Part shown: in pieces, positions 1 to 6,354 of the stretch | Numbering within the stretch: position 1 is the first letter of the stretch | Layout: each line of letters opens with the position of its first letter | NCBI RefSeq assembly: GCF_947179015.1 | Contig: NZ_CAMXCM010000004.1 | Coordinates: forward strand, 1-64,000 | Direction: 5' to 3' | Source of the DNA: Commensalibacter communis | GTDB lineage: Bacteria; Pseudomonadota; Alphaproteobacteria; Acetobacterales; Acetobacteraceae | Length of the DNA: 64,000 nt | Notes under the pieces: model-generated | What the model saw: only the letters and a program-made list of their open reading frames with translations | Databases searched by the model: none | What the model was told of the DNA's origin: nothing | Made by a program: the position numbers and the translations under genes

Positions 1-1
1 T

Positions 2-856
2 AACAAAGGAACGTTTGATTTTCTTCATTTAGACTTTCAACCTCCTTTCACACCAGAACGCTACATAGAAGCGATCCAAACCTGCGAGCAAGCTGGGGCA
101 TCTGTGATTGTTATCGACAGCGCATCTCATGAATGGAATGGTGAAGGTGGTGTTACTGAAACCGCTGAACAAAATGCACTATCCCGAGCAACAAATAAAA
201 AAGGGGAAATCGACTATAATACACTGAACGCGGTCAAACTTCTTTCTTGGGCAGAACCTAAAAAGCAACATAAAAGAATGATGGCAAAACTAACCCAAGT
301 AAAATGCCATATTATTTTTTGTCTGCGCGCTGAAGAAAAGGTTAAGATGATCTTCAAAAATGGTAAACAAACTATAGAACCTATAGGGTTTCAACCTATT
401 TGTGAAAAAAACTTCATGTTTGAAATGACCGCTTCTATTACAATGACCCCTATTAAACCAGGCTGCCCTGATTATAAATTAGATAAAAAACTTAATAATG
501 ATATGCAGTCCATTTTTACCAATGGTAATCTTGTGACAATTGAACATGGTCGCCGTTTAAAACAATGGGCAGAAACTGGTGAAACAATTATACCTACAGT
601 TCAAACAGTTAGAGAAACACCAAATGTTAAACCAGAAAAATCACAACTTGAGCAAAACTATGAACGTCTTGCAAATACGCTGTCACAAGTTAAAGATCGC
701 ACCCAATTAGAGAAAATTACAGGTCACAAAGCAACCATCAACCTTCGCAAAGAATTAGCAGAAAAAGAGCCCATATGGGCTGGTATTATTGATACCTTAA
801 TTGAACAAGCGCTCCGTGAATTTGATAACGAGGAGGCACAAGTAAATGCTTCGTAA
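2..856 (+). CDS. Phage AAA-type ATP-binding protein, N-terminus outside the window
   Basis: The frame is open back to the first base, so the true start lies upstream; 284 residues are visible. An internal GTG at 104 is not a convincing start because the coding frame continues before it. The segment around residues 29-45 reads as a hydrophobic strand followed by DSASHEWNGEGG, which looks like the Walker B region of the AAA_24-type ATPases found in phage early or recombination regions. The Walker A loop must lie off the window. The C-terminal part is charged and helical. In related phages such proteins sit near recombination or replication genes; the exact role is not known. It overlaps the next gene by 11 bases, which suggests coupled translation. 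Confidence 0.75.
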   Translation, partial: NKGTFDFLHLDFQPPFTPERYIEAIQTCEQAGASVIVIDSASHEWNGEGGVTETAEQNALSRATNKKGEIDYNTLNAVKLLSWAEPKKQHKRMMAKLTQVKCHIIFCLRAEEKVKMIFKNGKQTIEPIGFQPICEKNFMFEMTASITMTPIKPGCPDYKLDKKLNNDMQSIFTNGNLVTIEHGRRLKQWAETGETIIPTVQTVRETPNVKPEKSQLEQNYERLANTLSQVKDRTQLEKITGHKATINLRKELAEKEPIWAGIIDTLIEQALREFDNEEAQVNAS

Positions 857-1295
857 CACCATTCAAGATTTCCAAGATAAGCTCGACAGCCTTGACCGTT
901 TTGATTTCTATACACACAGTTTTCAAAGACAGGGTAAGCCTCATTATACAGAAACGCTGAACGTCGATGAAGGTATCAAGTATCATTTTGGCAATGAGTA
1001 TTCACGCCGCCTTTTAAAAACCATCGTTCGAAATTCTGAAATTATCGTCAAAGTTTTTGCACGCCCCGTTCACTATGAAGAAAGCACAAATACACATACC
1101 TACGAAACCCCAGAATGGTTCACGATTGATGGATATAGCATCAGTTGCGGTGAATATCCCTACGAGCACTTTGAAGGCTACAATACAGATGATGAAAAAC
1201 GAACAGCATATCTTGACGATGTAACATACTTTATCATCCTTCCAACACAAAAACCAAACCATGCAAGGAGCTATAACCCATGCTCACCGCAATAA
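846..1295 (+). CDS. Hypothetical phage protein (149 aa)
   Basis: I do not recognise this protein. It starts inside the end of the ATPase gene and lies in the same transcription direction. It is soluble and mixed alpha/beta in appearance, with many aromatic and acidic residues (for example YETPEWFTIDGYSISCGEYP around residue 90) and no membrane segment or signal peptide. Its last bases overlap the ribosome binding site and start of the small gene at 1280. Position in the early region suggests an accessory DNA-metabolism or regulatory role, but nothing in the sequence proves it. Confidence 0.55.
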   Translation: MLRNTIQDFQDKLDSLDRFDFYTHSFQRQGKPHYTETLNVDEGIKYHFGNEYSRRLLKTIVRNSEIIVKVFARPVHYEESTNTHTYETPEWFTIDGYSISCGEYPYEHFEGYNTDDEKRTAYLDDVTYFIILPTQKPNHARSYNPCSPQ

Positions 1296-1366
1296 TACTC
1301 ACCATAATCTCCAGCTTTTGGCTCGGATATGCATTCAACGATTTTATAAAAGGATGTGGGAAATGA
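1280..1366 (+). CDS. Small hydrophobic phage peptide (28 aa)
   Basis: This short gene has a strong ribosome binding site, AAGGAG at 1265-1270, nine bases before its ATG. It encodes 28 residues: a start MLTAIILTIISSFWLGYAF, which is one likely membrane segment, and then a short charged tail ending in CGK. Its stop overlaps the ATG of the next gene (ATGA at 1363-1366), which implies translational coupling. A longer reading in another frame from 1261 passes over this region but starts within the Shine-Dalgarno area and is less convincing. The function is unknown; size and topology fit small phage membrane peptides. Confidence 0.5.
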   Translation: MLTAIILTIISSFWLGYAFNDFIKGCGK

Positions 1367-1695
1367 TAAATAATTTTTTACAAAGAATAGGATTAGACGA
1401 GCAAGAATTGCCGACTTATGCCTGTTTATTATTCCAATATTTTTCCACCTTCGCAGATTTAGAAGGTGTCCGCATATCTTGCCCCATCAATAGCACATAC
1501 ATTGATATATGGGCATATGACAAGAATCATTTTGATTTACAGGGAAAAATATATATCGATGATGTGAATTTATTTTTTATTTTGGAAGTAAAAGATGAGC
1601 TACATGCATTCGGAATAGAAGGTTTTCGATCTTCAGTTTATAAAGTAATCAGAAAATTCATAGAAATAGTTTCCGAAGAAAATGGTGAAGAATGA
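1363..1695 (+). CDS. Hypothetical phage protein (110 aa)
   Basis: I chose the ATG at 1363 rather than an upstream in-frame ATG at 1261. The 34 extra residues would be out of character (HAHRNNTHHN) and would overlap the small peptide gene, while 1363 has a purine-rich GGATGTGGGA before it and shares ATGA with the preceding stop. The product is acidic and soluble, with a central set of likely beta strands (YIDIWAYDKNHFDLQGKIYI) and a helical end. I do not recognise the family. It again ends in an ATGA overlap with the next tiny gene. Confidence 0.5.
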   Translation: MINNFLQRIGLDEQELPTYACLLFQYFSTFADLEGVRISCPINSTYIDIWAYDKNHFDLQGKIYIDDVNLFFILEVKDELHAFGIEGFRSSVYKVIRKFIEIVSEENGEE

Positions 1696-1775
1696 ATAAA
1701 ATCTATGATGCTATATTATCCATTTTAGCAATCTTATTTTTCAAGTTTTTTAGCAGCTTTTTTAATAAATTGTAG
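1692..1775 (+). CDS. Second small hydrophobic phage peptide (27 aa)
   Basis: A 27-residue gene begins with an ATGA overlap to the stop of the preceding gene, with GGTGAAG upstream as a possible ribosome binding site. The product is almost entirely hydrophobic after a short start (MNKIYDAILSILAILFF, then a Phe/Ser-rich end and NKL), consistent with one membrane-spanning helix. It repeats the pattern seen at 1280-1366: a soluble protein of about 110-150 residues followed by a tiny membrane peptide. The function is unknown. Confidence 0.4.
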   Translation: MNKIYDAILSILAILFFKFFSSFFNKL

Positions 1776-1784
1776 AGAAAAATC

Positions 1785-2075
1785 ATGAAAAGACTATGGA
1801 TAGACATCTTAATCGATAAGATCAAAGGATTGGGCGAAGACCCAAAAACACTGGTGATTGATGGTGATATAAACCAAGTTTATCAAAAAGTGTGGCAATA
1901 TGACTGGGATGGATATGATAACGAAATCGATATGGACAAATTCAAAGCATATACAACAAATTATATATATTGGTACGATTTGCTGAGCACTGACTCTTAT
2001 CAACTATTGGTCGCACTCCACAGAAACCCAAGTGCAGATGCTAAGACTTTTGATGAAATCATGAGGAATAAATGA
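1785..2075 (+). CDS. Hypothetical phage protein (96 aa)
   Basis: This is a small acidic protein with many tyrosines and tryptophans (VWQYDWDGYDNEIDMD around residues 37-52). It has no signal peptide or membrane segment and no family that I can name. It starts ten bases after the tiny peptide gene and its TGA overlaps the ATG of the following gene (ATGA at 2072-2075), so it belongs to the same translationally coupled chain. Confidence 0.5.
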   Translation: MKRLWIDILIDKIKGLGEDPKTLVIDGDINQVYQKVWQYDWDGYDNEIDMDKFKAYTTNYIYWYDLLSTDSYQLLVALHRNPSADAKTFDEIMRNK

Positions 2076-2416
2076 TGTGCGATAAACGGAAATTTAAGGA
2101 TATATTAATCAAATTCCTAGATGAAAATAATATCACCCACTCTAAATTTGATAAAATATTAATAAAATATAATAATGATAATTTTCGTATTGAAGATATA
2201 GATAGAAATGTTGATATTACCTATCACGACATTCTTGTATGTGTTCATACAATGGAAGAATTTAATCCAACAAGCCTCCTTATCACTCATATGGTTAAAT
2301 TGCTTTATGCAACCATTGATGAGAAAATACAAGAGTTAAAAGACATTCAAACATTTTTTAAACATGAGTATTTGGGGAAAAATTATGATTCAAATGAAGA
2401 TATAGAGATTACATAA
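2072..2416 (+). CDS. Hypothetical phage protein (114 aa)
   Basis: The gene is coupled to the previous one by an ATGA overlap. The product is a Lys/Asp/Ile-rich soluble protein, probably mostly helical (for example HMVKLLYATIDEKIQELKDI around residues 75-94). I do not recognise the family. Very AT-rich codon use matches the rest of the element. A 15-codon reading frame starts at its stop (2416) but is too short to support as a gene. Confidence 0.5.
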   Translation: MMCDKRKFKDILIKFLDENNITHSKFDKILIKYNNDNFRIEDIDRNVDITYHDILVCVHTMEEFNPTSLLITHMVKLLYATIDEKIQELKDIQTFFKHEYLGKNYDSNEDIEIT

Positions 2417-2491
2417 TGACAGACCAGTATCAATCTTTTCTTAAAACATTTGATAAACAATAACCCTACAAATAAACACCACAGGATATAG

Positions 2492-2890
2492 ATGATGGAA
2501 ACAATAGAGCAAAAAAAAGTTACTAAAGATATTCAAAGTAGTGTTGATTTTACAAACTTACTTCAAATAAAAGACGAAAATATTTCCATTCATAAAAATG
2601 ATTTTAATACATTGTTAGAGATATTAATTAAATCATTGAATCATTCTGAAAATTATATTCCAATAACAAAACTATGTGAGAAATTTGGCGTATCAGAACC
2701 AACAATATATGAATGGATCAACACTAAAAATTTTCCACCTGGAATTACCTTTTCCGCTAGATGTGTAAGATATCCAGAAAGTCAAATTAATCAATGGATC
2801 CTAAACCAAACAATGGTTCAACGTCTTGTTAAAGGAAGTAAAGCGTCGGGTGCAACCAAATCTTTGAAAAGCAAATCTGCCCAAAATTGA
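2492..2890 (+). CDS. AlpA-like helix-turn-helix regulator
   Basis: Residues 58-107 carry an excisionase/AlpA-type winged helix: ITKLCEKFGVSEPTIYEWI, then a basic wing around FPPGI, and a closing segment VRYPESQINQWI, the usual AlpA pattern ending in a W. AlpA-like proteins regulate or assist excision of P4-like elements next to their integrase, which fits its place here. It has a longer N-terminal region (about 55 residues) than typical AlpA proteins and a basic tail. ATG at 2495 is an equally good start (AGGA at 2483). Its last 73 bases overlap the end of the convergent integrase gene. Confidence 0.7.
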   Translation: MMETIEQKKVTKDIQSSVDFTNLLQIKDENISIHKNDFNTLLEILIKSLNHSENYIPITKLCEKFGVSEPTIYEWINTKNFPPGITFSARCVRYPESQINQWILNQTMVQRLVKGSKASGATKSLKSKSAQN

Positions 2891-4068
2891 AAATATTCTT
2901 TCCTACGCTCCAAGTGTTGAGCCCTGTTATATGCAGCCTCAACTTTATTTTTCTCCTGATGAGAAAGCATCTTCTCAAAAAGATAGCTTTCTCTTGGAAA
3001 GTGTTCATTCATAATTGTAGAGAAAGAAGCTCTGAACCCATGCGGGACATGTCTGCCATGGTAACCAGCACGATTTAATAAATATCCCATTGCATTTTCG
3101 CTCATAGGTTTTAATTTTTCTGATCGATTACTTATACTAAGAAAAACAAATGACTGGTGTCCAGTAAGTTGCTTAACAACGTCTAATGTTTCCAAAGCTT
3201 GCCTAGATAATGGGACAATATGGGGTTCATTCGTTTCTTTTCTAATCTCTGTACGCTTCATACGTTCAGCAGGAATAGTCCAAACATCGCCCTCAACTTC
3301 ATCCCACGTCATTCCCCTTAACTCACTTGAACGAACAGCTGTCAGAGCCAAAAACCTTAATGCTAGTTTTGTTAAAGGGTGCGCTGGTGTATTATCCGTT
3401 CTAAATATTACTTCACGTAATTTATCGATATCTGTAACGGCAGGGTGTTTTCTTTTAATTGTTGGCTTCAAGGCACCCTTAATAACAGTAGCTGGATTAT
3501 GCATTACAATGCCGATAGAGATTGCATAATTAAAAATTGATTCAACTCTTTGTCTAACACGATGGGCCGTATCCGTAGCTCCATTTTTTTCTATTTTCTG
3601 GATGACCGATAGAATAAGAGGCGTATCAATATCATTCACAGCGACTTTTCCTATATATGGAAAAATACATCTTTCCAAACTGCGCCATACTGAAGTCGCA
3701 TGTTTTTCTTTCCATAGCGTTTTTTTAATACCAAACCACTTTTTAGCAATTGCCTCAAAATTATTGTCCACATGCGTCAACTGGTGACGCTTTTTCTCCT
3801 TATTGGGATCAATATTTTTGGCTATTAATTTTCTTGCTTTATCTTTTTCTATTCTTGCTTGCGCCAATGAAACTAATGGGTATTTACCAATTGTGTACAC
3901 ATTCGGCTTTCCAGCGAATCTGTAATCCATATGCCATAACTTAGAACCATTTTTTTTAACAAGAATATGTAGACCCTCAAAGTCGTATAACTTATAATTG
4001 TTATCTTTAGGTTTTGCATTCTTAACATCACGATCTGTTAAGATTTTCCCTTTTTTGCCGTGTGACAT
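2818..4068 (-). CDS. int: P4-type tyrosine recombinase / integrase
   Basis: This is a full-length (416 aa) site-specific integrase. The N-terminal 90 residues match the DUF4102-type arm-binding domain of P4-like integrases (LYDFEGLHILVKKNGSKLW, then ARIEKDKARKLI). The core-binding domain follows at about 100-200 and the catalytic domain at 210-400. The catalytic residues are visible: R246 in AVRSSELRGMTW, H343 and R346 in VPHGFR, H370 in MLSHQ, and the nucleophile Y380 in AAYNRAQ. It is read away from the adjacent tRNA-Arg gene, whose 3' end lies 158 bases upstream, and it converges on the AlpA-like gene. It should insert and excise the element at the tRNA. Confidence 0.95.
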   Translation of the reverse strand: MSHGKKGKILTDRDVKNAKPKDNNYKLYDFEGLHILVKKNGSKLWHMDYRFAGKPNVYTIGKYPLVSLAQARIEKDKARKLIAKNIDPNKEKKRHQLTHVDNNFEAIAKKWFGIKKTLWKEKHATSVWRSLERCIFPYIGKVAVNDIDTPLILSVIQKIEKNGATDTAHRVRQRVESIFNYAISIGIVMHNPATVIKGALKPTIKRKHPAVTDIDKLREVIFRTDNTPAHPLTKLALRFLALTAVRSSELRGMTWDEVEGDVWTIPAERMKRTEIRKETNEPHIVPLSRQALETLDVVKQLTGHQSFVFLSISNRSEKLKPMSENAMGYLLNRAGYHGRHVPHGFRASFSTIMNEHFPRESYLFEKMLSHQEKNKVEAAYNRAQHLERRKEYFQFWADLLFKDLVAPDALLPLTRR

Positions 4069-4073
4069 TGATG

Positions 4074-4119
4074 ATACCTACATTTTCCAAAACGATACCG
4101 ACAATAATACCTACATTTT
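4074..4119. repeat. 13-bp direct repeats between integrase and tRNA
   Basis: ATACCTACATTTT occurs at 4074-4086 and again at 4107-4119, 33 bases apart, with a related GATACC between them (4095-4100). They lie just upstream of the integrase start and before the tRNA 3' end, the place where arm-type integrase sites or excisionase sites are found in tRNA-targeted elements. The role is inferred from position only. Confidence 0.4.
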
Positions 4120-4226
4120 ATCTTTATTCAACCTTATTATGTTTTACCTTATTTAAGTTGAAACATTGATATATCCGCTATTTTCTGGGGTTATTTTAGG
4201 TTATTTAACTCTGTTTAAGTTATCAA

Positions 4227-4532
4227 TGGTGTCCACGGCGGGATTCGAACCCACGGCCCCAGGATTCATCTCACTACGATTTTCATCGCCATTGTGATAA
4301 AACACAATGTTTGTAAGCTGGACTGTCTCTTTGCCCTAGGATATATCCCTTAGGCACCACCCGTACAGTCTCTACACCTTCCTTATATAAAATAAGGCTT
4401 GGCTCGGGATTGGTATGGTAAAGACTACCGAAACGTTCCCCGAATTTGAGTGGATCCACTTTATCGTTTCCAAATAAAGCGCCCAATTTTTATTTAGGAA
4501 TCCTGTGCTCTATCCTGCTGAGCTACGCAGAC
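4227..4532 (-). tRNA. tRNA-Arg(CCU) interrupted by a group I intron
   Basis: The 5' exon is 4496-4532 and the 3' exon 4227-4266, including an encoded CCA. Joined, they give a 77-nt tRNA. The acceptor stem is GUCUGCG with CGUGGAC (with G-U pairs), the D stem GCUC/GAGC, the anticodon stem CAGGA/UCCUG with loop UUCCUAA (anticodon CCU), and the T arm is the usual GGUUCGAAUCC. The exons are split exactly after anticodon position 36. The tRNA reads AGG codons as arginine. It follows holA on the same strand, and its 3' end is the apparent integration site of the element to the left. Confidence 0.95.
4267..4495 (-). ncRNA. Group I intron (IC3 type) in tRNA-Arg
   Basis: This 229-nt insertion carries the hallmarks of a self-splicing group I intron. 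The 5' exon ends in U and the intron ends in G. P1 can form between exon CCU plus AA and intron UUGGG, with a U-G pair at the splice site. Conserved blocks match my recollection of the Azoarcus tRNA-Ile intron: CAAAUUCGGGGAA, CCCGAGCCAAGCC, GAAGGUGUAGAGACU, CCUAAGG and CAGUCCAG. P2 (CGCUUUAU/AUAAAGUG), P3 (CCACUC/GGGUGG), P7 (GACUG/CAGUC) and P9 (CAUUGUG/CACAAUG) can be drawn. There is no homing endonuclease gene. Introns at tRNA-Arg(CCU) are known from Agrobacterium, so the class is known. Confidence 0.95.
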
Positions 4533-4556
4533 ACTTCTTTACCTTTTAACGCGTCT

Positions 4557-5621
4557 TTATAAATTTGAAAAGAGCTTGTATTCATCTAACTGAACTTTTT
4601 TCTCTTTTACATGTTGTGCAATGGTTAGCATGAAATGTTGACACAAAGTTTCTGCTGGAATTGCCGTTTGTTTACACAAATATTCTAATTTTTGGGCATA
4701 TCGCAATAAAGGATATAATGAATCAGAATTCCAACTATCCATCGCTTTTAAAAAACTGTCAGTGCGTTTAAAAAAAACAGGTGGATTTAATTTAGAAATT
4801 GCAACTTTAGCAGGCGTACCTTCTTCAAATAAAAACCGCGCTTGAAGTAGGCGATCAATATGCTGCAATAGACTACGCGTCAAAGCAACCATATTCACCC
4901 CTTCTTTGATCGCTTTGGTCAACGCTTTATCAACCATCACTGGCTGTCCACACATTGCAGCGTAAACTACATCTTCAACGGAATATTCAGCATCATCCCC
5001 AATCGCTTGCTGCACATGAATTAAGGTGATTTCAGGATCCGATCCAACATATAAGTGTAATTTATCAATTTCATTTCGTATTAATGCTCTATCGGTACCC
5101 AAAATAGCCAATAAATAACGAAAAGCATCAGATGCAATTCTTTTTTTCCCTAATAATACCCGCAGCGTTTCTTCCAATGATCGCCCAGTTTCTGCATAAC
5201 AAGGAATAGTAGCAATTAAAGGATGTTTTTCTGCTAAAATGCGCAAGGACGCTCTGGGGGATAAACTGCCTGCTTCAATAATCACGACAGAATCAAAACC
5301 AGAAGCATCTTTTTGGTCTGTAGGATATAAAGCGCAAAATGTTTCAAGCGTTTTCGCAAGAGTGTCGGTCGCTTCACGTACCCACACTGCCCGTTGTCCT
5401 CCCATCAAAGACAAGGCAGTTGCTTCTTCTTTCAATCGTTCATGATGGTCTTTATCAAGCACACAGACTTGAAAAGGATCATCTAAACGACCAGCAACTT
5501 TTTTAACAAGATGGCTCGCTCTTTCTCGAACAAGCCCACTATTTTCACCATAGATCAAATAGACACGAAATTGTATAGGCCCCTGTAAAAGACTTATTAT
5601 ATTTCGTGCGTCTATTTTCAT
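4557..5621 (-). CDS. holA: DNA polymerase III delta subunit
   Basis: HolA is the clamp-loader subunit that opens the beta sliding clamp. The 354-residue length is normal. The N-terminal RecA-like fold begins with FRVYLIYGENSGLVRERASH, the typical start of delta, and the middle contains the helical domain with LATDRALIRNEIDKL-like sequence (here LGTDRALIRNEIDKLHLYVG around residue 178), which is the family signature region. The C-terminal helical collar domain follows. It lies 19 bases after lptE in the leuS-lptE-holA order that is conserved in alphaproteobacteria, and probably shares their transcript. Confidence 0.93.
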   Translation of the reverse strand: MKIDARNIISLLQGPIQFRVYLIYGENSGLVRERASHLVKKVAGRLDDPFQVCVLDKDHHERLKEEATALSLMGGQRAVWVREATDTLAKTLETFCALYPTDQKDASGFDSVVIIEAGSLSPRASLRILAEKHPLIATIPCYAETGRSLEETLRVLLGKKRIASDAFRYLLAILGTDRALIRNEIDKLHLYVGSDPEITLIHVQQAIGDDAEYSVEDVVYAAMCGQPVMVDKALTKAIKEGVNMVALTRSLLQHIDRLLQARFLFEEGTPAKVAISKLNPPVFFKRTDSFLKAMDSWNSDSLYPLLRYAQKLEYLCKQTAIPAETLCQHFMLTIAQHVKEKKVQLDEYKLFSNL

Positions 5622-5640
5622 GCTCTAAACCTGTCGGAGT

Positions 5641-6354
5641 TTAATTACCAGGCACATCATCAGGCGTCATATTATCCATTCCTACAGGGATCATTGTATT
5701 TCGACCCGTAGCCATTGCAGGCAGGCCATCGACTCCAACTCCCTGTGTAGCCGCCCCATTGGTTCCAGGATTCATGCTGGGCAACATATAGGTTGGTTTT
5801 GGTGTATTTGGTGTTTTTACACTGGTTTGATAAGTATCGTTATTTCTAAACCAAGTTGCGACCTGTTGTGTAACTTCATCCGCCAGATTTTTTGCAACAC
5901 GTGCTTGAGCCGTTTCGTCATTTAAACTTTGCGCAAAATATTGCTCGTAAGTAACGGTATAACCATCCATTGTCTGTGCATCCCCTTGCGCCAATACGAC
6001 AGGGTTAATAGAAATCGTCTTTAACGCCCAATGCGCAGTGCCAATCATCCTTGCACGACCAGAAGAGTTATCATAATGAATATCAATAGCTTCTTCTGAT
6101 AGGTTAGGAGAAACATCCAATTGATATGTTTTGGGATCTTCTGGGCCTGCACCCGCAAGATTTTGTTGCAGGGCTTGACGCACAAGCTGTCCGTAACGAT
6201 TGGCCAACACAGGAACATAAATTTTCTGTAGCTCGTCATTCACATCTAAGTTTGCTGTTTTGCCATACATGGGTTTAAATCCACATCCTGACACCATCAC
6301 CCCGATACCCAATAAGATACCAGAGGTTTTGAGAAACTTACTGATTATTTTCAT
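5641..6354 (-). CDS. lptE: LPS-assembly lipoprotein LptE
   Basis: LptE plugs the LptD barrel in the outer membrane and helps deliver lipopolysaccharide to the cell surface. The N-terminus has a lipoprotein signal with a lipobox-like VSGC (Cys24), followed by GFKPMYG, a common start of mature alphaproteobacterial LptE. The body (to about residue 165) has the LptE-like pattern with conserved ...LRQALQQNL and [11 protein letters not shown] segments. The last 70 residues are Pro/Asn/Gly-rich and look unstructured; this tail is longer than usual. Its ATG overlaps the leuS stop by four bases, so translation is coupled. Confidence 0.88.
   Translation of the reverse strand: MKIISKFLKTSGILLGIGVMVSGCGFKPMYGKTANLDVNDELQKIYVPVLANRYGQLVRQALQQNLAGAGPEDPKTYQLDVSPNLSEEAIDIHYDNSSGRARMIGTAHWALKTISINPVVLAQGDAQTMDGYTVTYEQYFAQSLNDETAQARVAKNLADEVTQQVATWFRNNDTYQTSVKTPNTPKPTYMLPSMNPGTNGAATQGVGVDGLPAMATGRNTMIPVGMDNMTPDDVPGN

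Larger units (their letters stand above)
1..4266. mobile_element. End of an integrated element (prophage-like or satellite) at a tRNA-Arg gene
   Basis: A run of phage-style genes (AAA ATPase, small overlapping unknown genes, AlpA-like regulator) ends in a P4-type tyrosine integrase that lies directly next to the 3' end of a tRNA gene. This is the classic arrangement for tRNA-targeted integration, with the attachment core in the T-arm and 3' end of the tRNA. The element runs off the left edge of the window, so its far end and the second att copy are not visible. No capsid or tail genes are seen in the visible part, so it cannot be decided whether this is a complete prophage, a remnant or a satellite. 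Confidence 0.75.

Noticed and set aside
4283-4486. Open frame of 67 codons on the minus strand inside the tRNA-Arg gene
   Set aside because: It lies entirely within the group I intron, has no ribosome binding site, and its bases are explained by the conserved ribozyme core; there is no endonuclease motif.
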